Below are positions 50,898 to 58,935 of a stretch of 64,000 nt of DNA, one piece after another. The notes below the pieces were generated by a model. The model had not been told where the DNA came from, did no database searches, and saw only the letters and a program-made list of their open reading frames with translations. The position numbers and the translations under genes were made by a program. This stretch comes from Geminicoccaceae bacterium (GTDB lineage Bacteria > Pseudomonadota > Alphaproteobacteria > Geminicoccales > Geminicoccaceae). The DNA lies in assembly GCA_020638465.1 (NCBI GenBank), contig JACKIM010000002.1, forward strand, positions 1,922,001 to 1,986,000. Direction: 5' to 3'. The first letter of the stretch is position 1. Each line of letters opens with the position of its first letter.

Positions 50898-52228
50898 GTG
50901 GAACCGAACGCATGGACGAGGACGATCGGCTGGTCGTACCCGCAACCGCCCGAGCCAGTCTGGAGCGGCGAAGTTCGCCACTGGCCAGCGCGCTCATCGG
51001 CAGCATTACCCTGATGGTCGGATTGGGTATCGGCTGGATGGCCTGGGCCGATGTCGATGAAGTGATCGACGCTCCCGGCAAGGTCGAGCCCATGGGCCGC
51101 GTGAAGGTCATCAACCACTCCCAGGGCGGTCGCATCGCCAGGCTGCATGTCACCGAAGGCACGTTCGTGCATGCCGGGGATCCACTGGTGACCTTCGCAC
51201 CCGAGATCGCCCTGAGCGAGCAGCGTGGCACGGAAACCGAGCTGGATCAGGCGGATGCCGAGATTGCCAGGCTCAAGGCCGAGATCGAAGGCACGGACCT
51301 CGCCTTCCCCGCGGATCTCGCGAAACGTCGCCCCGACCTGCTGGACCAGCAGCGGGAACTCATGGAGGCCCGGCGCGAGTCGGTCAATTCCGAGCGCCGC
51401 TCGCTGCTTGAATCGGTCCGGGCACGACGCGATGGCGAACGCGAGATCGAGGCCGATACCAGACGGTTGAAAAGCGGTCTCGAACTGCTCGAACGCCAAC
51501 TCGCCGCGGTCAAGGAACTCACGGAGCGCGGGCTCTATCCCAAGCTCAAGGCCCTGGAGGTGGAACGCCAGCTGGTGGAAACACGCGGATTGCTCGAACG
51601 TTCCCATGCCAGCCGCGGCAGCGCGGATGCCGCCGTGGCCGAACGCAAGGCCGAACTGGAGCGCCTGGAAAGGAAGCGGCAGAGCGACCTGCGCGCCGAG
51701 CTGGCCGGGGCGACCGCGGAACGCGACCGACTGCGCGAGGAGGCTGCCGCTCGCACGAGCGTTGTCGAGGGGCTGGAGCTGACAGCGCCCGTCGATGGTA
51801 TCGTCGAGGAACTCGGTCTTCTGGCCGAGGGGCAGTCCGTGGGTGCGAATGCCCCCCTGATGAAACTGGTACCCGTCGACGATAATCTCGTCATCCGTGC
51901 CGATGTCGCCAACGAGGACATCAGCAGGATCAGGAAGGGCATGCCCGTGACGATCAAGGTAAGAGCCTACGATTTCGCCCGGTATGGAACGCTGGAGGGG
52001 ACGGTCGACCAGATCGCGACCGATGCCAGCGTCAGCGAGAAGGGGCAGGCTCCAAGCTACCAGGTGTCGGTCCTGACCAACACCGCCCATGTCGGCAGCG
52101 ACGCCGCCAATGCGGTATTGCCGGGCATGCTGGTCGACATCGAACTGCAGGTGGGCGAACGATCGATCCTTTCCTATCTCACAGATGGTATTACCCGCTA
52201 TCGTCAGTCAGCCCTCAAGGAGGGCTGA
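50894..52228 (+). CDS. HlyD family type I secretion periplasmic adaptor
   Basis: 444 residues. One N-terminal membrane helix (ALIGSITLMVGLGIGWMAWADVDE, about 33-56). The lipoyl-like half motif APGKVEPMGRVKVINHSQGGRI is typical of HlyD/PrtE/LapC adaptors. A long coiled-coil hairpin (about 105-290, with repeated Glu/Arg/Leu heptads such as ELDQADAEIARLKAEIE) leads to the second half motif ELTAPVDGIVEELGLLAEGQSV. The C-terminal beta-barrel and DIELQVGERSILSYLTDGITR ending matches the type I adaptor family. It spans the periplasm between the ABC exporter and TolC. The ATG overlaps the exporter stop. It converges on the exported Gly-rich protein gene, with nine bases between stops. Confidence 0.93.
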   Translation: MSGTERMDEDDRLVVPATARASLERRSSPLASALIGSITLMVGLGIGWMAWADVDEVIDAPGKVEPMGRVKVINHSQGGRIARLHVTEGTFVHAGDPLVTFAPEIALSEQRGTETELDQADAEIARLKAEIEGTDLAFPADLAKRRPDLLDQQRELMEARRESVNSERRSLLESVRARRDGEREIEADTRRLKSGLELLERQLAAVKELTERGLYPKLKALEVERQLVETRGLLERSHASRGSADAAVAERKAELERLERKRQSDLRAELAGATAERDRLREEAAARTSVVEGLELTAPVDGIVEELGLLAEGQSVGANAPLMKLVPVDDNLVIRADVANEDISRIRKGMPVTIKVRAYDFARYGTLEGTVDQIATDASVSEKGQAPSYQVSVLTNTAHVGSDAANAVLPGMLVDIELQVGERSILSYLTDGITRYRQSALKEG

Positions 52229-52237
52229 TCCGCATTC

Positions 52238-53092
52238 TCAATAGCGACTGGTCGCAAGTACGGCGAGCGAGGCCGCAACCAGGGGTTCCCCGACAGGTAC
52301 AACCGCCGCCCCATCTTTCTCCACGGAGGGAAAGGCGCGACCGAGCACAGTAATTCCATTGTCGATCGCTGCCGCGGCATGCTGATCGAGCGCCTCGATC
52401 GCTTCGCGCTGGCCGGCAAAGCGCAACCTGGCAGCCGCCAGGAAGCCGTAACCATCAATGTAGGCCTCGTCGCTGCCATCGGCCTGCGCCACGCGATACT
52501 GGCGCGCGGCACGGTCAATCAGCTCTGCCAGCACCCGCGCCTCGACACCGATCTCGTCATGTCCACTCGCAGGAGCATGTCCCGCTGCGTCATCAAGTGC
52601 CTGCATGACAGCAGCGGCGGCTTCGTCGATCCGGGCGTTCGGCTGTTGCTCACCTGCGAGTTCGAGCAACCGGTCGAGCTGATCCATGAACGGACTGGCA
52701 CCGAGTTCTTCCAGGACGGATTCGATCTCGACATAGATCTCGCTGATGGCGTGCGCGAACATCTCGGTACCGACCTCGCGATTGCCGGCGTCGTAGATGT
52801 CGCGCCCGGCAATGACATGGGCGGCGATCACATCGAGTGCTGTCAGGAAGACGACCGGATCGCTGGCCGCATCGGCGGCTTCGACGCCCCCTTCTCCGCC
52901 TTCACCCCCTTCCCCTCCACCGATCGCATCGGCCACAAGGATACGCGAGGACTGCGCCGGCAACCTGACGCCATAGCCTTCATTGGAATTACTCTTGTTA
53001 TCGACACGAGTTTCAGCAGTTGAGTCAGCCGCACCTGCCAATGTAACAGTCGCGGCCGCCAACGAAACCCAGACGAATCGACTTCTCTTCAT
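52238..53092 (-). CDS. Exported hypothetical protein with Gly/Glu repeats
   Basis: 284 residues from ATG 53092, with AAGGA seven bases upstream; the open frame continues to 53593 but overlaps the PKHD gene promoter. A Sec signal peptide is present (MKRSRFVWVSLAAATVTLAGA, cleaved near DSTA). After a short linker comes a glycine/glutamate repeat (GGGEGGEGGEGG), then a helical domain with many Ala, Asp and Glu residues. Within this, DVIAAHVIAGRDIYDAGNREVGTEMFAHAISEIY holds several His and Glu residues that could bind metal or haem. I recognise no family. Between a type I secretion pair and an iron-linked hydroxylase, it may be part of an envelope or iron-uptake function (inference). Confidence 0.7.
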   Translation of the reverse strand: MKRSRFVWVSLAAATVTLAGAADSTAETRVDNKSNSNEGYGVRLPAQSSRILVADAIGGGEGGEGGEGGVEAADAASDPVVFLTALDVIAAHVIAGRDIYDAGNREVGTEMFAHAISEIYVEIESVLEELGASPFMDQLDRLLELAGEQQPNARIDEAAAAVMQALDDAAGHAPASGHDEIGVEARVLAELIDRAARQYRVAQADGSDEAYIDGYGFLAAARLRFAGQREAIEALDQHAAAAIDNGITVLGRAFPSVEKDGAAVVPVGEPLVAASLAVLATSRY

Positions 53093-53131
53093 TATGCCAT
53101 CCTTGTCGGTTTGACTTGTAAAGGAGCCATC

Positions 53132-53797
53132 ATGTTCGTGACCCTCGGTGGAGTCCTCAATAGCGAGGAAATGGCCGCAATCAATTCGATCCTTTCCAAA
53201 CTGGAATTCCGTGACGGGCGGGCCACGGCAGGCTGGCATGCCCGCATGGTCAAGGACAATGACCAGGCGGCACCTTCGGCCGCGTTGCGTCAGGTGCAGG
53301 ATCAGATCGTCAAGGCACTCGAACGGCATCCGATGTTCAGGTCGCTGGCACTGCCCCGGCGCATCATGCCACCAATCATATCCCGCTACGCAAATGCGCA
53401 GAATTACGGCAATCATATCGACGATGCCATCATGGGACAGCCGCCGATGCGCACCGACCTGTCGTGCACCCTGTTCCTGACCGAGCCGGATACCTACGAC
53501 GGTGGCGACCTCGTGGCGGTCGGACGGGACGGGGAGGAAGCGGTCCGGTTGCCGGCCGGCAACGCCGTCATCTACCCCTCGACAACCCTGCACAGGGTCG
53601 AACCCGTCACGCGTGGCGTGCGCATGGTAGCCGTGACCTGGATACAGTCGATGGTTCGGGATGCCGCCATCCGCGACATCCTCCTCGATCTCGAACAGGC
53701 GCGGCAGATGGTATTCGAAAGACAGGGAAAATCGACCGAGTTCGACCTGCTTTCACGTGCCCGCAGCAACCTTCTGCGCCATTCAGCCGAGCCGTGA
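53132..53797 (+). CDS. PKHD-type Fe(II)/2-oxoglutarate hydroxylase (YbiX/PiuC family)
   Basis: 221 residues from ATG 53132, with AAGGAG five bases upstream. The family start LGGVLNSEEMAAINSILSKLEFRDGRATAGWHA is clear. The iron triad appears as HxD in NYGNHIDDAIMG (H95, D97) and the distal histidine in STTLHRVEPVTRGVRM (H154), with Arg164 in place for 2-oxoglutarate. It is 221-226 residues in E. coli YbiX and Pseudomonas PiuC, both linked to iron limitation and siderophore receptors. No TonB receptor lies in this window. It is divergent from the exported Gly-rich protein gene (39-base gap), so the two may share iron-responsive control; I did not identify a Fur or Irr box. Confidence 0.95.
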   Translation: MFVTLGGVLNSEEMAAINSILSKLEFRDGRATAGWHARMVKDNDQAAPSAALRQVQDQIVKALERHPMFRSLALPRRIMPPIISRYANAQNYGNHIDDAIMGQPPMRTDLSCTLFLTEPDTYDGGDLVAVGRDGEEAVRLPAGNAVIYPSTTLHRVEPVTRGVRMVAVTWIQSMVRDAAIRDILLDLEQARQMVFERQGKSTEFDLLSRARSNLLRHSAEP

Positions 53798-53825
53798 TCC
53801 CGGCACGGCACGATCCAGCGACCGC

Positions 53826-54230
53826 CTATCGGCTCCAGTTCTTCATGGTGTGGGTCTCGCCCGTCATGCCGGTTACAACCATCACGCCGTTCGCGTTCTT
53901 CTCGATGGTAAAATCGCGAGTTGCAAAATCATTGCAGCGACCGACCATGACATCCAGGTCGTCCTGTGCACCGAACTCCCTGTCGTAGTAGGCATAACGG
54001 AGCCGCAACACGATACGGTCCTCGCCTTGCTCAAGCACTTCGGTCCGGGTAATCGCACGGATCCGCGGAGCAAGGCACCGACCGTTGTCCTCGGCAGCAT
54101 GGTCCCTGTAATAGTTCAGCACGCGGATCTGCAGCCCCGGAACACCGGCCAGACTGGGACCCTCGAAGGTGCAACCGGCAAGGACCAGGGCGGCAACGGC
54201 TGCCAGGTACAACGAAGCCTTGGCTATCAT
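53826..54230 (-). CDS. Hypothetical lipoprotein
   Basis: 134 residues. The lipoprotein signal peptide is MIAKASLYLAAVAALVLAGC with lipobox LAGC, cleaved before Cys20. The mature protein of about 115 residues is predicted beta-rich: GLQIRVLNYYRDHAAEDNGRC, RIVLRLRYAYYDREFG, DFTIEKNANGVMVVTGMTGETHTM. Two further cysteines (NGRCLAP and VGRCND) could form a disulphide in the periplasm. I do not recognise the family. It follows the histidine kinase gene by 14 bases on the same strand, so the two are likely co-transcribed. The lipoprotein might be a sensor accessory for the kinase (inference). Confidence 0.85.
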   Translation of the reverse strand: MIAKASLYLAAVAALVLAGCTFEGPSLAGVPGLQIRVLNYYRDHAAEDNGRCLAPRIRAITRTEVLEQGEDRIVLRLRYAYYDREFGAQDDLDVMVGRCNDFATRDFTIEKNANGVMVVTGMTGETHTMKNWSR

Positions 54231-54244
54231 CGGTTTCCTCCTCG

Positions 54245-55675
54245 TCAGGATTTTTCAAAATGAATGACAGCACGCTGCGGCAGGATGATCTCGAAACATG
54301 TACCTTCGGCACCCGTGGATGCAAGGCGCACATCGCCGCCATGGCGCCGGGCGATCTCGCGGGCGATGGCAAGCCCCAACCCCGCCCCCTGGCCGCCGGA
54401 CGCAAAGGGTTCGAACAGCTGGTCGGTCATCCGACCCGAAATCCCACGACCGCTGTCCTCCACGGCGATCACAATGCCGTGTCCGCGCCCGCCAAGGCTC
54501 CGAAAGCCACCGTCCGTCGCCATCGCCGCGCGAACGGCGATGCGCCCGCCATCAGCCATTGCCTGAATGGCATTGCGGACGAGGTTGGTCAGCATCCGAT
54601 GCATCTCGTCACGATCGACACGAAGCATCGTTCCCGCAGAGACATCGATATTCACCTCGATACCGGGATAGGGAAGGACAACATCCGCGACCACCTCACG
54701 AACCAGTTCCGCCAGCGGTACCGGCGCCAGCCGCAACGGCTGGGGCCGGTTGCGCGCATGCGAAAGCGTGGCCTCGCAAAGCCGGATGGCCCTCTCAAGC
54801 GCCCGCACGAGACGCGGGGTCGCATCCCGCACCGATGGATCATCGCTGCGTTCGAGACGATCCGAGACCAGCAGTGCACTCGACAGGGAATTTCTCAAAT
54901 CGTGATTGATCCGGCTGACAGCCTCGCCCAGGGCGGCCAGACGCGCCTTGCCGGCAAGCGCCTGACGCAGGTCCTGCTGCATCTCGATCAATTCACGCTC
55001 CACGACACCGATCTCGTCGCTTCTCCCGCGAGGCGTGGCCGTGACGCTTGAATCCTCCGGATGCCGCCGAAATTCGGTGAGCTGCCGGGCGATCTGCCCC
55101 AGAGGCTGGATGATGACACGCTGCAGGCTGACGAACAGCAGGGACGCCACGATCGCCGACAGCAACAACGACACGAACAGGACACGTCGCGAATAGGCGA
55201 CCATCTCCGAATAGAGATGTGCATCGGCAAGGACGATATCCACCTCCGTTCCGGACTTCATCGGCGCATTACCGATGACCCGGATGAAACGCCTGCCGCG
55301 TGAATAAAGGGTCTCGAAGGCATTCAGCACAAGATCGAAGGCGGAGGTTTCGCTGAGCCAATAGGTTCGATCGACGACGGGCAGTTCACCCAGCATCAGT
55401 TGGGACTCCGGGTCGCGGACCACGATAGTCACCGTTCCCGAATAGATGAGCAGGTCGTCGACGACGCCTATGTCGATGTCATGATCGATGACCGAGGGAA
55501 CCAGTGCCGCCAGATGCGCCGCCGCGATCCGTTCTTCGAGATAAGTTTGCCAGAAGCGGGCAATCGACGGCAGGTAGATGAGGACTTCGCCGAGAAGAAC
55601 ACAACTCACGGCAATACCCAGCACACGCGCCGAGAGACCGCGGCCGAGGCGGACACGGTTTCCATTCAGCGGCAT
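54245..55675 (-). CDS. Sensor histidine kinase (orphan)
   Basis: 476 residues. Two membrane helices (about 15-37, LGIAVSCVLLGEVLIYLP; about 165-187, VLFVSLLLSAIVASLLFVSL) enclose a periplasmic sensor domain of some 125 residues. A HAMP linker follows (RVIIQPLGQIARQLTEFRRHPED). The dimerisation domain has the phosphoaccepting H258 in SRINHDLRNSLSSALL, and the ATPase domain has NLVRNAIQAM (N box), VEDSGRGIS (G1), LFEPFASGGQGAGLGLAIAREI (F and G2 boxes). No response regulator gene is adjacent. The small lipoprotein gene follows in the same direction. It is divergent from rpmH, with 128 bases between starts. The cue is unknown. Confidence 0.95.
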   Translation of the reverse strand: MPLNGNRVRLGRGLSARVLGIAVSCVLLGEVLIYLPSIARFWQTYLEERIAAAHLAALVPSVIDHDIDIGVVDDLLIYSGTVTIVVRDPESQLMLGELPVVDRTYWLSETSAFDLVLNAFETLYSRGRRFIRVIGNAPMKSGTEVDIVLADAHLYSEMVAYSRRVLFVSLLLSAIVASLLFVSLQRVIIQPLGQIARQLTEFRRHPEDSSVTATPRGRSDEIGVVERELIEMQQDLRQALAGKARLAALGEAVSRINHDLRNSLSSALLVSDRLERSDDPSVRDATPRLVRALERAIRLCEATLSHARNRPQPLRLAPVPLAELVREVVADVVLPYPGIEVNIDVSAGTMLRVDRDEMHRMLTNLVRNAIQAMADGGRIAVRAAMATDGGFRSLGGRGHGIVIAVEDSGRGISGRMTDQLFEPFASGGQGAGLGLAIAREIARRHGGDVRLASTGAEGTCFEIILPQRAVIHFEKS

Positions 55676-55733
55676 GGCGGACCTTTCCCCGCCGCGCCCA
55701 CGCCGTCATGTTGCGGTGACAATACCGGGCCAT

Positions 55734-55762
55734 TTGACAGCGGGCGTTCCGGTCCATATATC
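55734..55762 (+). promoter_or_regulatory. Sigma-70 promoter of rpmH
   Basis: TTGACA (55734-55739) and TATATC (55757-55762) are separated by exactly 17 bases. The predicted start of transcription lies about 35 bases before the rpmH GTG. It matches the consensus expected for a ribosomal-protein gene. Confidence 0.7.
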
Positions 55763-55803
55763 GACGCAGGTCTTGTCATTCCAACATATCGTGAGGTCAA
55801 CTC

Positions 55804-55938
55804 GTGAAAAGGACCTATCAGCCGAGCCGGCTTGTCCGCAAGCGGCGGCATGGATTTCGTTCGCGCATGGCTACCGTCGGTGGCCGCAAGGTGATCAACG
55901 CCCGTCGTGCCCGCGGCCGCAAGCGGCTCTCCGCCTGA
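55804..55938 (+). CDS. rpmH: 50S ribosomal protein L34
   Basis: 44 residues starting at GTG 55804, preceded by GAGGTCAACTC. The start is KRTYQPSRLVRKRRHGFR, and the gene runs to GRKRLSA with 15 to 20 basic residues in all. This is the standard bacterial L34. It binds 23S rRNA in the large subunit. It is followed by rnpA, yidD and yidC, the usual order near the replication origin in many bacteria, although no dnaA or oriC feature is visible in this window. A consensus promoter lies upstream. Confidence 0.98.
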   Translation: MKRTYQPSRLVRKRRHGFRSRMATVGGRKVINARRARGRKRLSA

Positions 55939-55988
55939 CGCCGGTTGACCCGCCGGATGAGAGGACCGACCGCGCCAAACTTGTCCGG

Positions 55989-56339
55989 ATGCGCAAGCGG
56001 CCGGAGTTTCTTCGTGCCGCCCGTGGCCGGAAGTTCGCAGGCAGGATCTTGGTTCTCCAGTGCGTGGAGCGCAAGCATGCAGGAACGCCCCCGCCCGAAG
56101 AAAAGCGGGATAACGAGATTGGCGTCGGTTTCACCGCAACCAAGAGACTGGGGAATGCTGTCGTTCGCAATCGTGCCAAGAGACGCATGCGTGAAGCAGC
56201 GCGGTTCGTTCTTCCGCGCCTTGCATCCGCCGGCCACGATTTCGTGCTGATTGCACGGCCGCCGGTCCTCACATGCAGTTTCGACCAGATCACCCGCGCA
56301 ATCGAAGATGGCCTGGAAAAGTTGCATCGGCTCCGCTGA
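55989..56339 (+). CDS. rnpA: Ribonuclease P protein component
   Basis: 116 residues from ATG 55989, 50 bases after rpmH; longer in-frame extensions cross rpmH. The RNase P protein features are visible: KRPEFLRAARGRKFAG at the start, NEIGVGFTATKRLGNAVVRNRAKRRMREAAR with the RNR motif (about 60-85) that contacts the RNA and pre-tRNA, then HDFVLIARPP and the C-terminal FDQITRAIEDGLEKL. It partners with RnpB RNA, not found here, to mature tRNA 5' ends. The yidD gene overlaps its end by 67 bases if the ATG at 56273 is used. Confidence 0.96.
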   Translation: MRKRPEFLRAARGRKFAGRILVLQCVERKHAGTPPPEEKRDNEIGVGFTATKRLGNAVVRNRAKRRMREAARFVLPRLASAGHDFVLIARPPVLTCSFDQITRAIEDGLEKLHRLR

Positions 56340-56593
56340 AATTCCTCGTATACTGTTATCGTTACGCCATTTCGCCCATGCTAGGTCCTCGCTGTCGATT
56401 TGCTCCGACATGTTCGGAATACGCGCTCGAAGCGCTCGACCGTCATGGCGCCATCAAGGGCTCTGTACTTGCCATCCGCCGCATCCTGCGTTGTCATCCC
56501 TGGGGAGGGTCGGGTTACGATCCCGTACCGGACAACAAGCTTGGTGCCGGCAGTCCGTCCCATGTTAACCCGAAAGGCCGTTCGCTTCGATGA
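56273..56593 (+). CDS. yidD: Membrane protein insertion efficiency factor YidD
   Basis: 106 residues from ATG 56273, the only usable in-frame start before the conserved part. The family core PLKFLVYCYRYAISPMLGPRCRFAPTCSEYALEALDRHGA carries the conserved cysteines C-R-F-x-P-T-C-S-x-Y, followed by GSVLAIRRILRCHPWGGSGYDPVP. YidD attaches to the inner face of the membrane through an amphipathic helix and assists YidC/Sec insertion. The 67-base overlap with rnpA and the ATGA overlap with yidC show tight coupling. The N-terminal 20 residues before the core are not conserved and might be dispensable. Confidence 0.95.
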   Translation: MQFRPDHPRNRRWPGKVASAPLKFLVYCYRYAISPMLGPRCRFAPTCSEYALEALDRHGAIKGSVLAIRRILRCHPWGGSGYDPVPDNKLGAGSPSHVNPKGRSLR

Positions 56594-58353
56594 GTGACCA
56601 GCGCAACCTGATCCTGGCGATCGTGATTTCGGTCGGCATCATCCTGCTGTTCCAGGTATTTTACGAGATGCCGCGGCAGCGTGCGTTGCAGGAAGCTCAA
56701 GAGCAGCAGGCCAGCCAGCCCCAGCCCGCCGACAGCGGCACGGTCAAGCCGACGCCCGGCGCGCAAACATCCGGCAACATCTCGGTTCCCGGTGTCACCG
56801 GATCCCAGGGCGAAAGCCGCAACGCGATCATCTCCGGACGCACGAACATCCGCATTGACAATGGCCGCCTGCACGGATCCCTCTCCCTTGAGGGTGGGCG
56901 TATCGACGATATCACGCTTGCCGATTACCATGAGACCATCGACCCCAGGTCTCCCGAGGTCGAACTCCTTAACCCCGCGGGTACCGCCGACGCCTATTTC
57001 TCGGAGTCGGGCTGGGTTTCCGACAGTCCCGATATCAGGGTGCCGGATGCCCACACCATCTGGCAAAGCGGCGACAGTGCCCTGCATACAGGTTCTCCGG
57101 TGTCGTTGAGCTGGGACAATGGAGCGGGCCTCGCGTTCGAAAAGAACATATCTCTCGACGACAACTACATGTTCGAGATAACGCGGAAGGTCACGAACAA
57201 TACCGACAAGCCCGTGACGCTTCATCCCTACGATCTCATCAGCCGATGGGGCAATCCTCCGGTCTCCAGTTACTACATCCTCCACGAGGGACCGATAGGC
57301 GTATTCGACGACACGCTGTCCGAGATCAACTACTCGGACATGGTTGAAGATGGCGACATCGAGAAGGCGTCGACCGGTGGTTGGGCCGGCATTACCGACA
57401 AATACTGGCTGGCGGCCCTGATTCCCGACCAGAAGGAACAACTGACAGCCAATTTCCGCGAGACGACGAAGGACAACGAGAATCGTTATCAGATCGATTA
57501 CCTGTGGCAGCCGCGGACCATTCAACCCGGCGAGACCGTCAGCGTGACGCATCACTTCTTCGCCGGTGCGAAGGAAGTCGACCTGCTGGACCGCTATTCG
57601 GAAAATCTGGACATTCCGTTATTCGATCGCGCCGTTGATTTCGGCTGGTTCTATTTCCTTACCAAACCGATCTTTCATGTGCTGAAGTTCTTCCAGGGGC
57701 TCGTCGGCAATTACGGTATTGCCATCCTCTGCCTGACGCTGCTGGTCAAGTTGCTGTTCTTCCCGCTGGCCAACAAGTCGTACCGGGCCATGAGCCAGAT
57801 GAAGAAGCTGCAGCCCGAAATGCAGAAGCTGCGTGAGCGCTACGGTGATGACAAGCAGAAGATGCAGCAGGAACTCATGGCCCTGTACAAGAAGGAGAAG
57901 GTCAATCCGATGGCCGGATGCCTGCCGATACTTGTGCAGATCCCGGTCTTCTTCTCGCTGTACAAGGTGCTGTTCGTTTCCATCGAAATGAGACATGCGC
58001 CATTCTATGGCTGGATCCACGACCTTTCGGCTCCCGATCCGACGACGGTCTTCAATCTGTTCGGCCTGCTGCCGTTCACGCCGCCACACGTCCTGATGAT
58101 CGGTGCCTGGCCACTGGCGATGGGCATCACCATGTTCCTCCAGCAGCGGCTCAACCCGCAGCCGGCGGATCCGGTCCAGGCGAAGGTCATGATGTTCCTG
58201 CCGGTGATGTTCACCTTCCTGTTCTCGACGTTTTCGGCCGGCCTCGTCATTTACTGGACCTGGAACAACCTCCTTTCCATCGCCCAGCAATGGATCATCA
58301 TGCGTCGCATGGGTGTTTCGGCGGATGGAACGACAACGGGCAAGGCCGGCTAG
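56590..58353 (+). CDS. yidC: Membrane protein insertase YidC
   Basis: 587 residues. N-terminal signal anchor (NLILAIVISVGIILLFQVFYE), then a Gln/Pro/Ser-rich linker (about 38-65), and a periplasmic beta-sandwich domain up to about residue 340. The conserved insertase core has five helices: FDRAVDFGWFYFLTKPIFHVLKFFQGLVGNYG, ILCLTLLVKLLFFPLANKSYRAMSQMKKLQPEMQKLRERYGDDKQKMQQ in the coiled cytoplasmic hairpin, MAGCLPILVQIPVFFSLYKVLF, and the final pair ending IYWTWNNLLSIAQQWIIMRRM. The hydrophilic groove arginine is in VKLLFFPLANKS context. It inserts and folds membrane proteins with or without SecYEG. The gram-negative length is standard. ATG overlaps the yidD stop. Confidence 0.97.
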   Translation: MSDQRNLILAIVISVGIILLFQVFYEMPRQRALQEAQEQQASQPQPADSGTVKPTPGAQTSGNISVPGVTGSQGESRNAIISGRTNIRIDNGRLHGSLSLEGGRIDDITLADYHETIDPRSPEVELLNPAGTADAYFSESGWVSDSPDIRVPDAHTIWQSGDSALHTGSPVSLSWDNGAGLAFEKNISLDDNYMFEITRKVTNNTDKPVTLHPYDLISRWGNPPVSSYYILHEGPIGVFDDTLSEINYSDMVEDGDIEKASTGGWAGITDKYWLAALIPDQKEQLTANFRETTKDNENRYQIDYLWQPRTIQPGETVSVTHHFFAGAKEVDLLDRYSENLDIPLFDRAVDFGWFYFLTKPIFHVLKFFQGLVGNYGIAILCLTLLVKLLFFPLANKSYRAMSQMKKLQPEMQKLRERYGDDKQKMQQELMALYKKEKVNPMAGCLPILVQIPVFFSLYKVLFVSIEMRHAPFYGWIHDLSAPDPTTVFNLFGLLPFTPPHVLMIGAWPLAMGITMFLQQRLNPQPADPVQAKVMMFLPVMFTFLFSTFSAGLVIYWTWNNLLSIAQQWIIMRRMGVSADGTTTGKAG

Positions 58354-58410
58354 AACGCATGTCCTGATCTGATGTGAGCGTCATTGGTGCGGTTGTCGGG
58401 AGGCAAGCAG

Positions 58411-58935
58411 ATGAGCGAAACTGTAACACCGCTTTACAGCGCCGAGACAGTTCATCGCCGGATCGATGAACTGGCCGATCAGATCGCCCTGGCGGTTCCA
58501 CCGGACATCATGCTGGTCGGGCTCCTCAAGGGGGCGTTCATGCTCGCCGCCGACCTCACGCGCGCCCTCGACGCCAAGGGGCTGCAACCGGACATCGAAT
58601 TCCTGCAGGTCAGTTCATACGGGCTGGACAAGGAGAGCTCGGGTCGGGTGAAGGTCATCGGCGGCATGCCCACCACTGTCGATGATCGCGATGTGCTACT
58701 GGTCGACGATATCCAGGATACCGGCCGTACGCTCAAGTTCACGACCGATCTTCTCTATGAGAACGGCGCCAGGAAGATATGGACTTGTGCCTTGCTCGAC
58801 AAGCCGTCGCGGCGACAGGTCGACTTCGAAGCCGATTTCATCGGTTTTACCATCGAAGATGTCTTCGTCGTCGGTTACGGGATCGACTATGCCGAGCGTT
58901 ACCGCCACCTCCCCTATATCGGCGTGGTCTCGTGA
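58411..58935 (+). CDS. hpt: Hypoxanthine phosphoribosyltransferase
   Basis: 174 residues from ATG 58411, with GGGAGG seven bases upstream. The PRPP-binding loop VLLVDDIQDTGRTL and the PPi loop region LVGLLKGAFMLAADLTRAL are diagnostic. LQVSSYGLDKESSGRVKVI forms the flexible active-site loop (S-S-Y). ALLDKPSRRQVDFEADFIGFTI with the purine-stacking and lysine residue (LLDK) follows, and the C-terminal FVVGYGIDYAERYRHLPYIGVV is highly conserved. It salvages hypoxanthine and guanine to IMP and GMP. It follows yidC after 57 bases, in place of the engB/argB genes more usual at this spot in Alphaproteobacteria. Its stop region overlaps the convergent methyltransferase by 22 bases. Confidence 0.96.
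   Translation: MSETVTPLYSAETVHRRIDELADQIALAVPPDIMLVGLLKGAFMLAADLTRALDAKGLQPDIEFLQVSSYGLDKESSGRVKVIGGMPTTVDDRDVLLVDDIQDTGRTLKFTTDLLYENGARKIWTCALLDKPSRRQVDFEADFIGFTIEDVFVVGYGIDYAERYRHLPYIGVVS

Noticed and set aside
55804..58353. Replication origin near rpmH-rnpA-yidC
   Set aside because: This block is often near oriC, but there is no dnaA gene, DnaA-box cluster or AT-rich unwinding region in the window.
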